A stretch of DNA of 64,000 nt, from the NCBI RefSeq assembly GCF_900116665.1, contig NZ_FPBK01000001.1, positions 704,112 through 768,111 of the forward strand. Reading direction: 5' to 3'. Source of the DNA: Pustulibacterium marinum. Its GTDB lineage: Bacteria > Bacteroidota > Bacteroidia > Flavobacteriales > Flavobacteriaceae. The position numbers and the translations under genes were made by a program. The notes beneath the pieces are model-generated. The model was not told the DNA's origin and made no database searches. It was given only the letters and a program-made list of their open reading frames with translations. Below, piece by piece: positions 51,502 to 60,404 of this stretch (the first letter of the stretch is position 1; the number at the start of each line of letters is the position of its first letter).

Positions 51502-52515
51502 ATGACTGAAGGAAATTTTACAGATTACGTAAAAGTATATGCGGAATCCGGCAACGGAGGAAAAGGTTCTGCCCATTTACATAGAGAAAAATATATAGAT
51601 AAAGGTGGACCCGATGGAGGTGATGGAGGCCGTGGTGGACACGTAATTATTCGTGGAAACGAGAACCTTTGGACATTAATTCATTTCAAATTTCAAAAAC
51701 ATTTTCGTGCTGGTCATGGTGAACACGGTGGAAGTAGCCGTAGTACAGGAGCCGATGGCGAAGATAAATACATGGAAGTTCCATTAGGAACTGTGGTTCG
51801 TGATGCAGAAACCAACGAAATTTTATTTGAAATAACCGAACACAACGAAGAAAGAATTCTATTGGAAGGTGGAATGGGAGGCCGTGGAAACTGGCATTTT
51901 AAAAGTTCTACCAACCAAACTCCAAGATACGCGCAACCAGGAATTCCCGGGCAAGAAGCAGCGTATCTTTTAGAGTTAAAATTACTAGCAGATGTAGGCT
52001 TGGTAGGTTTTCCAAACGCTGGAAAATCTACTTTGCTGTCTGTAATCACATCGGCAAAACCTAAAATTGCCGATTATCCTTTTACCACTTTAAAACCGAA
52101 TTTAGGAATTGTTCAATACCGCGAATTTCAGTCATTTGTAATGGCAGATATTCCTGGGATTATTGAAGGAGCTTCTGAAGGAAAAGGTTTAGGCCATTAT
52201 TTCTTGCGCCATATCGAAAGAAATTCAACATTACTTTTCTTAATTCCGGCAGATGCTGATGATGTTGCAAAAGAGTATGAAATTCTTCTCAATGAATTGA
52301 AAACATACAATCCAGAATTGTTAGACAAAGAACGATTAGTTGCTGTTTCAAAATCGGATATGTTAGATGATGAATTGAAAACAGAATTAAAAGCTGAGCT
52401 CGATGAAAACTTAAAAGGAGTGCCTTATATGTTTATTTCATCCGTAGCGCAGCAAAATATTCAGCAATTGAAAGATCGTTTGTGGCAAATGTTGAATGCT
52501 CAGAAGGAAGACTAA
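51502..52515 (+). CDS. obgE: GTPase Obg (ObgE/CgtA)
   Basis: Ribosome-associated essential GTPase acting in 50S assembly and growth control. 337 residues. Glycine-rich Obg domain ([20 protein letters not shown], then [11 protein letters not shown]), then the G domain: G1 [12 protein letters not shown]2 TTLKPNLG, G3 [17 protein letters not shown]4 SKSD. No long C-terminal extension. 20 bp after adk. Confidence 0.96.
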   Translation: MTEGNFTDYVKVYAESGNGGKGSAHLHREKYIDKGGPDGGDGGRGGHVIIRGNENLWTLIHFKFQKHFRAGHGEHGGSSRSTGADGEDKYMEVPLGTVVRDAETNEILFEITEHNEERILLEGGMGGRGNWHFKSSTNQTPRYAQPGIPGQEAAYLLELKLLADVGLVGFPNAGKSTLLSVITSAKPKIADYPFTTLKPNLGIVQYREFQSFVMADIPGIIEGASEGKGLGHYFLRHIERNSTLLFLIPADADDVAKEYEILLNELKTYNPELLDKERLVAVSKSDMLDDELKTELKAELDENLKGVPYMFISSVAQQNIQQLKDRLWQMLNAQKED

Positions 52516-52584
52516 AGCAAATTACTTGGGTATAATTTTCCCAAATATTGTTGGTTGAATGCGGCTTTTGTTTGAGAAATGGAA

Positions 52585-52599
52585 TATCAAATTTTGATA
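52585..52599. promoter_or_regulatory. Short palindrome upstream of the TPR gene
   Basis: TATCAAA-T-TTTGATA, perfect 7-bp arms, 50 bp before the -7 box of the next gene. In AT-rich DNA such a site can arise by chance. Confidence 0.25.
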
Positions 52600-52649
52600 G
52601 TCCAATAAACTTCGGTGTCCGAAAATTTATAGAAGAACTTTCTATTTCT

Positions 52650-52657
52650 TATTTTTG
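52650..52657 (+). promoter_or_regulatory. -7 promoter element of the TPR protein gene
   Basis: TATTTTTG, exact match, 18 nt before ATG 52676. An in-frame TTG at 52655 lies inside the box and is excluded as start. Confidence 0.6.
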
Positions 52658-52675
52658 AGTGCTCACAAAAAAAGT

Positions 52676-53632
52676 ATGCGCTATTTCATTTGTATTTTTT
52701 TGGTTCTTTTCACAGGAACAATTTTTTCTCAATCTGATTTTCAGAAAGGGAAACAATTTTTTGATGAAGCGCAATACCAATCGGCGATTACGCATCTGAA
52801 AAAAACTGTAGATTCACATCCAACTGATGCAGTAGCAATAGAACTTCTTGGTGATGCTTATGGTCATTTAGAACAATGGGACCATTGTATTACTACCTAT
52901 AAAAAGCTCGTAGAGATAGATGATAGCAATGCAAATTATCACTACAAATACGGAGGAGCTTTGGGTATGAAAGCATTGGAAAACAAAATGGCAGCTCTGG
53001 GTTTATTAGATGAAATAGAAACTGAATTTGTGACCGCTGCAGAACTAGATGCAAATCACATAGATACTCGTTGGGCATTGGTGAACTTTTTCACGGAGCT
53101 TCCAGGAATTCTAGGTGGTAAACAAGAGAAAGCATTGAAGTATGCAAACGAATTAGAAGTCATTTCTCCTGTAGATGGCTACTTGGCAAAAGGTTTTATC
53201 TACAAAGATGATGACGATTTTGCGCAAGCCGAACATTACTTAAAAAAGGCGGTTGTTACAGGAGGTTCAGCAACTTGTTATGAAAAATTGTCTGAACTTT
53301 ATCAAGATGAAAACCGATATAATTCAGCATTATTTACACTTAAAGAAGCTTACAAAGCATTGCGCATAAATAATTATCAGTACGAAATTGGAAAACTTTC
53401 AGCAGTTCATGGTATAGAAGTACATACCGGAATTGAATCATTAGAAAGTTATATTTCAAATTATAAAAACACCGATAGTTACCCTCTGGAATGGGCGTAT
53501 TTACGACTAGCGCAACTGAACAGATTTCAAAATCATAAGCAAGAAGCATTAGATTGGATTGATAAATCAATTGCCATGAATAATGACTTCCAACTTGCAA
53601 AAAAAGAACGATCTAAGATTTTAAAATTATAA
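52676..53632 (+). CDS. Exported tetratricopeptide-repeat protein
   Basis: 318 residues from ATG 52676, starting with a signal peptide (MRYFICIFLVLFTGTIFSQ). At least four TPR-like units: DFQKGKQFFDEAQYQSAITHLKK (read in parts), AIELLGDAYGHLEQWDHCITTYKKL, AKGFIYKDDDDFAQAEHYLKKAV, YEKLSELYQDENRYNSALFTLKEA and a last one around EWAYLRLAQLNRFQNHKQEALDW. TPRs mediate protein contacts; the partner is unknown. The start follows from the promoter position. mpl begins 2 bp after the stop, so the two are co-transcribed. Confidence 0.82.
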   Translation: MRYFICIFLVLFTGTIFSQSDFQKGKQFFDEAQYQSAITHLKKTVDSHPTDAVAIELLGDAYGHLEQWDHCITTYKKLVEIDDSNANYHYKYGGALGMKALENKMAALGLLDEIETEFVTAAELDANHIDTRWALVNFFTELPGILGGKQEKALKYANELEVISPVDGYLAKGFIYKDDDDFAQAEHYLKKAVVTGGSATCYEKLSELYQDENRYNSALFTLKEAYKALRINNYQYEIGKLSAVHGIEVHTGIESLESYISNYKNTDSYPLEWAYLRLAQLNRFQNHKQEALDWIDKSIAMNNDFQLAKKERSKILKL

Positions 53633-53634
53633 CC

Positions 53635-54987
53635 ATGCAAATTCATTTTATAGCCATTGGCGGTGCCGCCATGCACAATTTGGCTTTGGCATTACATCAT
53701 AAAGGATACATTATAAGCGGTAGCGATGATGCTATTTTTGAACCATCAAAATCGCGTTTACAAAAGGCAGGTCTACTACCCGAAGCATTTGGTTGGTTTC
53801 CAGAAAAAATAACGACTGACTTGGATGCTGTTATTTTAGGAATGCATGCAAAACCTGATAATCCTGAGTTGTTAAAAGCACAAGAATTAGGTGTGAAGAT
53901 TTATTCATATCCTGAATTTTTATATGAGCAATCTAAGGATAAAACACGTGTTGTTATTGGTGGAAGTCATGGGAAAACTACTATCACTTCTATGATTTTA
54001 CACGTGTTGAATTATCACGAAAAAGAGGTTGATTATATGGTTGGTGCGCAATTGGAAGGTTTTGATACCATGGTGCATTTAACGGATGAAAATGATTTTA
54101 TTGTTTTAGAGGGAGATGAATATTTGAGTTCGCCTATAGATCGTCGTCCAAAATTTCATTTGTACCAACCAAATATAGCGTTGTTAAGTGGAATTGCTTG
54201 GGATCACATCAATGTATTTCCAACCTATGAAAATTATGTAGAACAGTTTAAGATTTTTGTAGATTCCATCGTGAATGGAGGCATTTTGGTGTACAATGAA
54301 GAAGATACTGAACTTAAAAAAGTAGTAGAAGCTTCAGAAAATCCTATTAGAAAAAATCCATATACTACACCAGTGTATGAAGTTGAAGATGGAGAAACGT
54401 TACTAGAAACACCCGAAGGACCAATGCCTATTGAAATCTTTGGAAAACACAATCTAAGTAATTTGGCGGGTGCAAAATGGGTTTGTCAACATATGGGAAT
54501 TGATGAAGAAGATTTCTACGAAGCAATTAGTACATTTTCCGGAGCTAGTAAACGATTAGAGAAAATTGCTGAAAATAATGATAGCGTTGCTTATAAAGAT
54601 TTTGCGCATTCACCCAGTAAAGTGAAAGCAACCACCCAAGCAGTAAAAGAGCAGTATAGTGATAAGCATTTGTTAGCATGTTTAGAATTACACACCTATA
54701 GTAGCTTGAATGCAGAATTTTTAAAAGAATATGAAGGAGCTTTGGATGCTGCAGACGAAGCGGTGGTTTTCTATTCGCCAGATGCGGTGAAGATAAAACA
54801 GTTAGATGAAGTAACTGAAAGTCAGATTGCAGAAGCTTTTAAAAGAAAAGATTTGAAAATTTTTACAAATCCAGAAGCGTTTAGAGGTTTCTTGTTTACA
54901 AAGGAAATTAAAAATACAGCTTTACTGCTGATGAGCAGCGGTAATTATGGAGGGCTTAATTTTGAAGGAGTACAAGAACTCTTTTAA
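53635..54987 (+). CDS. mpl: UDP-N-acetylmuramate:L-alanyl-gamma-D-glutamyl-meso-diaminopimelate ligase (Mpl)
   Basis: Recycling ligase: joins murein tripeptide released from old wall to UDP-MurNAc. 450 residues of Mur-ligase type. N-terminal HFIAIGGAAMHNLALAL replaces the IHFIGIGG of MurC; P-loop VIGGSHGKTTITSMI; Mpl-type LEGDEYLSSPIDRRPKFH and GIAWDHINVFPTYE; C-terminal YKDFAHSPSKVKATTQA. Together with AnmK at 5.9 kb it shows that this organism recycles peptidoglycan. Diaminopimelate specificity is typical of the family. Confidence 0.92.
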   Translation: MQIHFIAIGGAAMHNLALALHHKGYIISGSDDAIFEPSKSRLQKAGLLPEAFGWFPEKITTDLDAVILGMHAKPDNPELLKAQELGVKIYSYPEFLYEQSKDKTRVVIGGSHGKTTITSMILHVLNYHEKEVDYMVGAQLEGFDTMVHLTDENDFIVLEGDEYLSSPIDRRPKFHLYQPNIALLSGIAWDHINVFPTYENYVEQFKIFVDSIVNGGILVYNEEDTELKKVVEASENPIRKNPYTTPVYEVEDGETLLETPEGPMPIEIFGKHNLSNLAGAKWVCQHMGIDEEDFYEAISTFSGASKRLEKIAENNDSVAYKDFAHSPSKVKATTQAVKEQYSDKHLLACLELHTYSSLNAEFLKEYEGALDAADEAVVFYSPDAVKIKQLDEVTESQIAEAFKRKDLKIFTNPEAFRGFLFTKEIKNTALLLMSSGNYGGLNFEGVQELF

Positions 54988-55008
54988 AAAATAGATGCGA
55001 ATACATAG

Positions 55009-55038
55009 AAAGCGTCACTTGAATGTGACGCTTTTTTT
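55009..55038. terminator. Bidirectional terminator between mpl and the DUF1569 gene
   Basis: AAAGCGTCAC (55009-55018), loop TTGAAT, GTGACGCTTT (55025-55034), then TTTT; the plus-strand T run is stronger. Confidence 0.88.
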
Positions 55039-55045
55039 TATGTTT

Positions 55046-55498
55046 TTAAACTCCAAATTGAGTAAGGTGATGATCTAAATGCTTGTAGGATGCTTTGCCC
55101 CATTGTTCATGCGTGAATTTCCCAAAATAGGGGTGAACAGGAAAAGTTTCAGAGCTGTCTTTTCGTTCATGCATTTGCTTAATTAAAGAAACTAATTTTT
55201 CTTTTTCCGATAGAAAATCTTTTACATCAACAATCACAAATTCTTTTGCTGTAGGTAAGCCTTGTTTCCATGGTTTGTCATTATACAAAGAACTGCTCAT
55301 TTGTTTCAACATAAATCCCATTAAAAAGTTGGGTTTTTTAAGTTGAATTTTTCCCAGAGCTAATTCCAAAGGTTTTTGGCAATGCACTATCATTTGCGAA
55401 ACATTCATTTTGCCCCACTGTGCTACACTTTCGGGAGTTAGTTTTTCAAGTCTATCCAGTATTTCTTGGTAGCTTTCGTTTTCAAATATTGATTTCAT
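55046..55498 (-). CDS. DUF1569 (DinB-like) protein
   Basis: 150 residues from ATG 55498 (MKSIFENESYQEILDRLEKL); an upstream in-frame ATG at 55555 would overlap radC and add residues without similarity. WGKMNVSQMIVHCQKPLELAL has the His placement of DinB-like four-helix bundles, with more histidines in FGKFTHEQWGKASYKHLDHH near the C-terminus, so a metal site is likely. Biochemical role unknown. Divergent from radC. Confidence 0.8.
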   Translation of the reverse strand: MKSIFENESYQEILDRLEKLTPESVAQWGKMNVSQMIVHCQKPLELALGKIQLKKPNFLMGFMLKQMSSSLYNDKPWKQGLPTAKEFVIVDVKDFLSEKEKLVSLIKQMHERKDSSETFPVHPYFGKFTHEQWGKASYKHLDHHLTQFGV

Positions 55499-55549
55499 GT
55501 TAGTTAGGTTTTTCTTTTCTGGAAAAATACAATTTTTTATCTTTAAAAG

Positions 55550-56248
55550 ATGCAAGAAAAATCTACCTCATTTTCTATAAAAAATTGGTCCGAAGATGAC
55601 AGACCAAGAGAGAAGCTTTTACAAAAAGGTAAAAGTGCCTTGACCGATGCCGAACTTATAGCAATACTCATTGGGAGTGGAAGTAGAAATGAAAGCGCGG
55701 TAGATCTATCAAAAAGAATACTTCATTCTGTGGATAATTCCTTGAATAAATTAGGGAAATTGACAGTTCAAGAACTTATGAAGTTTAAGGGAATAGGAGA
55801 AGCCAAGGCTATTACCATAGTAGCTGCAGCAGAATTGGGTAGAAGAAGAAAGAGTGAAGAACAGCCGCAACAAGTTAAAATTACCAGTAGCCGAATTGCC
55901 TATGGAATTTTTCAACCCATCATTGGAGAATTACCACATGAAGAATTTTGGATTGCTTATTTGAATAATTCGAACAAGGTAATCAGTACTTTTCAATTGA
56001 GTAAAGGAGGTATAACAGGTACGCTGGTAGATGTACGTTTGGTATTTAAGCAAGCGCTTTCTTTGGGAGCTACAGCTCTAATTTTAGCGCACAATCATCC
56101 TTCAGGAACTCTACAACCAAGCGAAGCCGATAAACAAATTACAAGAAAACTCAAAACGGGAGCAGAGAGCTTAGATATTAAAGTTCTAGATCATCTTATT
56201 GTGACTGAAAAAACGTATTTTAGCTTTGCAGATGAGGGAGTTTTATAA
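55550..56248 (+). CDS. radC: RadC/JAB-domain protein
   Basis: 232 residues. N-terminal helix-hairpin-helix region (DAELIAILIGSGSRNESAVD, then LMKFKGIGEAKAITIVAAAELGRR) and a C-terminal JAMM/MPN+ metal site: HNHPSGTLQPSEAD with His-x-His and Asp, and an upstream Glu in LPHEEFWIAYLN. Named a DNA-repair protein historically, but its real role is not settled. A TATCTTTA box ends 4 nt before ATG 55550. The deacetylase-like gene follows after 3 bp. Confidence 0.9.
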   Translation: MQEKSTSFSIKNWSEDDRPREKLLQKGKSALTDAELIAILIGSGSRNESAVDLSKRILHSVDNSLNKLGKLTVQELMKFKGIGEAKAITIVAAAELGRRRKSEEQPQQVKITSSRIAYGIFQPIIGELPHEEFWIAYLNNSNKVISTFQLSKGGITGTLVDVRLVFKQALSLGATALILAHNHPSGTLQPSEADKQITRKLKTGAESLDIKVLDHLIVTEKTYFSFADEGVL

Positions 56249-56251
56249 TTT

Positions 56252-57556
56252 ATGTTTTTAGTTTATACCCACAAAATAACACCACGTTTTACCTATGTCA
56301 TGAAGCATGTTTTTGTGCAAATGCTTCAGGTTGAGGTGAAGTTTAGTACCAAAGTGGAAGATTTTATAGCGCACAATGGTCCTAAAATAACGTACTGCAA
56401 ACAACCGTTGCAGAATGAGTTCCACATAAGAAGTAATGATTTGCTCTTTGAGCAAGGTTTTGATGATATCGAAATAAAAATACATGATTGGGAAGAAACT
56501 CCTTGTTTTTTTCCGGCAGGAGAAAAAAGTGCTTTGCCATTTGATGTTTTTGCGGCAGCATTTTATTTGATGAGTAGATATGAAGAGTACGTGCCACACG
56601 TAAAAGATGAACACGGGCGTTTTCCTGCAACAGAAAGTTTAGCATATAAGCATCATTTTTTAGATGTTCCGGTTGTGGATATTTGGATTAAAAGATTGAA
56701 ACAAGCTTTGCTAAGACGATTTCCAGATACCGTTTTTCCAGATAGGAAACCTCAGGTTTTGTCTATAATTGATGTGGCGTGTGCATATACCTTTAAGAAA
56801 AAGGGTTTTGTGCGCAGTTTAGGCGGTAGTCTTACAGATCTTTTCAATTTGAAAGTGGGGAGAGTTATAGAACGGTATAAAGTACTTTTAGGATTAACTC
56901 CAGATCCTTCCGATAATTTTGATAAGCTTACTTGGTTCAAAAATAAATATGGAATCAATACAATATTTTTCTTCATGGTGGGCGAATATGGTACTTATGA
57001 CAAGAATATTTCTTTAAATAATAAGTCGTTCAGAGAGTTGATGAAATCTGTAGCCGATTACCATATCGTTTCGTTAATGGCTTCCTATCAGTCTTTTAAA
57101 AACATTCCGAAATTAAGAGAGGAACGAAAAAAACTTACAGAAATCATTAATCGCCCTATAAAACGGGTTCGCTTGCGTTTGGATAGATTAGATCTTCCTG
57201 ATACATATAAAGATCTCATTGAAGCTGAATTTACCGAAGATTACACCATGGGGTATCCTAAAAATGTTGGTTTTAGAGCTGGAACCTGTACTCCTTTTAA
57301 ATTTTATGATCTGAGTTTAGAAATGCAAACTATTTTAAAAGTACATCCGGTTTGCTTACAGGATTTGGCTCTTAAAAAAATGAATCCGTCCAAGGCAGAA
57401 GAAACTTTCTTTGAACTTTATCAGCAAGTTAAAGATGTGAATGGCTGTTTTGCTGCAGTTTTTTCCAATGAAAGCATGGGAAACTACGGGAATGAAAAAG
57501 GATTTCGAAAATTTTATCAAAAAGTATACAAGAAAATATGTTCAGAGAACAGATAA
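56252..57556 (+). CDS. Polysaccharide deacetylase-family protein with altered active site
   Basis: 434 residues, no signal peptide. N-terminal half is an all-beta/alpha domain typical of this Bacteroidetes family (DUF7033-like: FFPAGEKSALPFDVFAAAFYLMSRYEEY, read as LPFDVFAAAFYLMSRYEEY). The second half is a NodB-like barrel: LSIIDVACAYTFKKKG, FFFMVGEYGTYDKN, VSLMASYQSF and VGFRAGTCTPFKFYDL. In relatives I recall DxD-NAY-type and HPSY motifs; here the second Asp is Ala176 and the His is Met276, so two metal ligands seem lost. Overlaps the YjjG-like gene by 19 bp. Family call is fair; loss of activity is inference. Confidence 0.72.
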   Translation: MFLVYTHKITPRFTYVMKHVFVQMLQVEVKFSTKVEDFIAHNGPKITYCKQPLQNEFHIRSNDLLFEQGFDDIEIKIHDWEETPCFFPAGEKSALPFDVFAAAFYLMSRYEEYVPHVKDEHGRFPATESLAYKHHFLDVPVVDIWIKRLKQALLRRFPDTVFPDRKPQVLSIIDVACAYTFKKKGFVRSLGGSLTDLFNLKVGRVIERYKVLLGLTPDPSDNFDKLTWFKNKYGINTIFFFMVGEYGTYDKNISLNNKSFRELMKSVADYHIVSLMASYQSFKNIPKLREERKKLTEIINRPIKRVRLRLDRLDLPDTYKDLIEAEFTEDYTMGYPKNVGFRAGTCTPFKFYDLSLEMQTILKVHPVCLQDLALKKMNPSKAEETFFELYQQVKDVNGCFAAVFSNESMGNYGNEKGFRKFYQKVYKKICSENR

Positions 57557-58227
57557 CCGATGTTTTTTTTGATTTGGATCACACTTTGTGGGACTTTGAA
57601 AAGAACTCAGCACTTACTTACCAGAAAATATTTAAAGAAAACCAGTTAGAAGTAGATATACAGCAATTTTTAAAATTGTATGTGCCTATTAATGCAGCGC
57701 ATTGGAAACTGTTTAGAGAGGAAAAAATAGGAAAGGAAGAGCTTCGTTTTTCCAGATTGAACACAACATTTACGCAAATGAATGTTACGGTTGCTGATGA
57801 TATGATTTATCAATTGGCAGATGACTATATAACACATCTTTCCACTTTCAATCATTTGTTTGATGGTGTTCATGAAGTATTGACTTATTTGAAACCGAAT
57901 TATAAATTACATATCATTACCAATGGTTTTCAAGAGGTTCAGAATTATAAATTAAAAAATTCAAGAATTGCAGATTATTTTGACTGCGTTATAGATTCTG
58001 AAATGGTTGGCGTAAAGAAACCAAATCCATTAATTTTCGAGTATTCCTTGAAAAAAGCGTCGGTAGAAGCAACAAAATCTTTAATGATAGGAGACAATGC
58101 AGAAGCAGATATTTTAGGGGCAAAAAATGTAGGAATGCATACCATTCATTTCAATTCGAATGAAGAAGACGAGTTGGATGAGGGAATCACTATTTATAAA
58201 TTAGAAGAATTAAAAAAATACTTGTAG
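57538..58227 (+). CDS. YjjG-type HAD nucleotidase
   Basis: Non-canonical pyrimidine nucleotidase family of HAD hydrolases, cytoplasmic, thought to clear modified nucleotides. 229 residues. Motif I VFFDLDHTLWDFEKNS (nucleophile Asp, then Asp two residues on), motif II IITNGF, motif III VGVKKPNPLIF with Lys, motif IV MIGDNAEADILGAKN. The Trp-Asp-Phe following motif I is typical of YjjG. Starts inside the end of the previous gene (19 bp overlap) and ends one base before the next. Confidence 0.88.
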   Translation: MFREQITDVFFDLDHTLWDFEKNSALTYQKIFKENQLEVDIQQFLKLYVPINAAHWKLFREEKIGKEELRFSRLNTTFTQMNVTVADDMIYQLADDYITHLSTFNHLFDGVHEVLTYLKPNYKLHIITNGFQEVQNYKLKNSRIADYFDCVIDSEMVGVKKPNPLIFEYSLKKASVEATKSLMIGDNAEADILGAKNVGMHTIHFNSNEEDELDEGITIYKLEELKKYL

Positions 58228-58228
58228 A

Positions 58229-59008
58229 ATGAAGAAGTTAATAATTGTATCATTTTTTTTATTAGGAATGATCACCGTGAGCGCTCAAAAGAGTGTAAAT
58301 AATTTTAAATATGTTATAGTTCCAAATCAGTTTGAATTTCAGGATGAACCCGGGCAATATCAAATCAATGGACTTACCAAGTTTTTATTTGAAAAGTATG
58401 GGTTTGAAGCGTATCTGGAAGGAGAAGTTCCAGAAGAATTGCTAAATAGACCTTGCGATGGATTAAAAACTAATATTTTAAATGAATCTGGAATGCTTAC
58501 CACAAAGGTGAAAGTAACTTTGGTTGACTGCAGAAATAATGTTGTTTTTGAATCTGAAGAGGGGAAAAGCAAGGAGAAAGAATATAGCAAATCATTCAAC
58601 TTAGCAACAAGAGATGCTTTTAAGGATATTGAAGCATTGCATTATAGTTACGAGCCTTTAGAATCTGATGTAGCGGCAGTAGAATCAACAACAAAAATGA
58701 AGAAACCAAAGGTTGAAAAGGAAGTTGTTGAACTTCAAAAGAAGTCGGAAGAAGTTGTTGTAAAGGATGAAAAATCAGCGAAGATAGAGGAAGGTGTTTT
58801 ATTAGCTAAGAGCTTTGGAGGTGTAAATTATAAAATATACAATGCTAAAGAAGAATTAGTAATGACATTATTATTTACTCCGTCCAAAGATGTGTATATA
58901 GTGAAAGATGAAGATGCTATCGTTTACAAAAATGAAGAAGGTGTTTGGATACACTTCGTCTCCGACGGAACCAGCATGACGGCAAAAGCGTTGACCATAA
59001 AATGGTAA
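58229..59008 (+). CDS. Secreted hypothetical protein
   Basis: 259 residues, signal peptide MKKLIIVSFFLLGMITVSAQ. Residues about 25-140 form a folded domain (YVIVPNQFEFQDEPGQYQIN, LTKFLFEKYGFEAYLEGE, KVKVTLVDCRNNVVFESEEG) that recalls lipoprotein-like stress or penicillin-binding-protein-activator folds but I cannot name it. Then a Lys/Glu-rich linker (about 150-190) and a C-terminal beta domain (YKIYNAKEELVMTLLFTPS, YKNEEGVWIHF). Probably periplasmic. Directly after the YjjG-like gene, last of a run that began at radC. Confidence 0.75.
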   Translation: MKKLIIVSFFLLGMITVSAQKSVNNFKYVIVPNQFEFQDEPGQYQINGLTKFLFEKYGFEAYLEGEVPEELLNRPCDGLKTNILNESGMLTTKVKVTLVDCRNNVVFESEEGKSKEKEYSKSFNLATRDAFKDIEALHYSYEPLESDVAAVESTTKMKKPKVEKEVVELQKKSEEVVVKDEKSAKIEEGVLLAKSFGGVNYKIYNAKEELVMTLLFTPSKDVYIVKDEDAIVYKNEEGVWIHFVSDGTSMTAKALTIKW

Positions 59009-59017
59009 ACATAAAAG

Positions 59018-59047
59018 AAAAACGGAATCAAATTGATTCCGTTTTTT
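59018..59047. terminator. Bidirectional terminator between the hypothetical gene and rarA
   Basis: CGGAATC (59023-59029), loop AAATT, GATTCCG (59035-59041), flanked by AAAAA and TTTTTT. Confidence 0.88.
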
Positions 59048-59048
59048 G

Positions 59049-60329
59049 TTATTCATAATTGTATCGATCTTTCCATCGGTTTTTCAGAAATTCTCGAATA
59101 CTCTTTTCTCTATTATTATCACCGGGTTCAAAAAATTTGGTACCCGTTAATTCATCCGGTAGGAAATTCTGATCTACAAAACTATTTTGGTAGTCATGAG
59201 CATATTTATAATCTTCTCCGTAGCCTAGATCCTTCATTAATTTTGTAGGCGCATTGCGCAAATGCATTGGAACAGATAAATCACCTGTAGCTTTTACTGC
59301 TTGTTGGGCTTTTCCAATAGCCATATAGGAAGCATTACTTTTTGGTGACGTTGCTAAATAAACAGCGCATTGACTGAGGATAATTCTACTTTCTGGATAA
59401 CCAATGGTTGTTACAGCTTGGAAAGTGTTGTTTGCCATAATCAGAGCTGTTGGGTTTGCATTTCCTATGTCTTCACTTGCCGAAATAAGCATTCTACGCG
59501 CAATGAATTTTACATCTTCACCACCTTCAATCATGCGAGCTAACCAATAAACAGCTCCGTTGGGATCGCTTCCTCTTATAGATTTTATAAATGCTGAAAT
59601 AATGTCATAGTGTTGCTCTCCGGTTTTGTCATACCGTACCGTGTTCTTTTGTATTTTCTGAGTAACAAGATCATTTGTAATGATAATAGAATCATCACTT
59701 TCGGAATTAATGATAAGCTCAAAAATATTTAGTAGTTTTCTACCGTCGCCACCTGAAATTTTGAGTAAAGCCTCTGTTTCTTTTAAATCAATTTTTTTCT
59801 TTTGAAGCAGGTTGTCGGTCTTAATTGCTCTTTCCAGTAAGGCTTCTAAATCTTCTTTTCCAAAGGCCTCCAAAACATAGACTTGACAGCGGGAAAGTAG
59901 TGCAGGGATAACTTCAAAACTTGGGTTTTCTGTAGTAGCGCCAACAAGCGTAACCCATCCTTTTTCCACAGCTGCCAATAATGAATCTTGCTGAGATTTG
60001 CTAAAACGGTGAATCTCATCAATAAATAAAATGGGATTCTTTGCTGTAAATAATCCTCCGCTTTGTTTCGCTTTGTCTATTACTTCTCTTACATCTTTCA
60101 CGCCACTGTTTATGGCGCTTAAAGTGTAAAATGGTCTGTTGCTTTCGTTGGCTATGATGTTTGCCAGGGTAGTTTTTCCGGTCCCCGGAGGTCCCCATAA
60201 AATCAAAGATGGAATTAGTCCTTTTTTTATTTGAGTGGTTAAAGATCCGTTTGGGCCAACTAAATGTAGTTGACTTACATAATCTTCTAATTTTTTAGGA
60301 CGAATTCTTTCTGCTAATGGTTCATTCAT
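59049..60329 (-). CDS. rarA: Replication-associated recombination protein A (RarA/MgsA)
   Basis: AAA+ ATPase acting at stalled replication forks. 426 residues. N-terminal LAERIRPKKLEDYVSQLHLVG, Walker A LWGPPGTGKTTLAN, Walker B PILFIDEIHRFSK, sensor 1 VGATTENPSFEV, arginine finger ALLSRCQVY, C-terminal RarA region IKSIRGSDPNGAVYWLARM and YKYAHDYQNSFVDQNFLPDEL. The gene is leaderless by promoter position. Confidence 0.95.
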   Translation of the reverse strand: MNEPLAERIRPKKLEDYVSQLHLVGPNGSLTTQIKKGLIPSLILWGPPGTGKTTLANIIANESNRPFYTLSAINSGVKDVREVIDKAKQSGGLFTAKNPILFIDEIHRFSKSQQDSLLAAVEKGWVTLVGATTENPSFEVIPALLSRCQVYVLEAFGKEDLEALLERAIKTDNLLQKKKIDLKETEALLKISGGDGRKLLNIFELIINSESDDSIIITNDLVTQKIQKNTVRYDKTGEQHYDIISAFIKSIRGSDPNGAVYWLARMIEGGEDVKFIARRMLISASEDIGNANPTALIMANNTFQAVTTIGYPESRIILSQCAVYLATSPKSNASYMAIGKAQQAVKATGDLSVPMHLRNAPTKLMKDLGYGEDYKYAHDYQNSFVDQNFLPDELTGTKFFEPGDNNREKSIREFLKNRWKDRYNYE

Positions 60330-60333
60330 AACA

Positions 60334-60341
60334 CAAAGGTA
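60334..60341 (-). promoter_or_regulatory. -7 promoter element of rarA (leaderless)
   Basis: TACCTTTG on the minus strand, followed by TGTT and directly by the ATG at 60329. Confidence 0.6.
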
Positions 60342-60404
60342 TTAGATTTATATGACAATTTATCGGATGCTTTTGAATGGTTCTTTTTTTGATATCAATC
60401 AATT

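Noticed and set aside
55499-55555. Longer DUF1569 reading frame starting at 55555
   Set aside because: It would overlap radC divergently and adds residues without family likeness; ATG 55498 fits the domain start.
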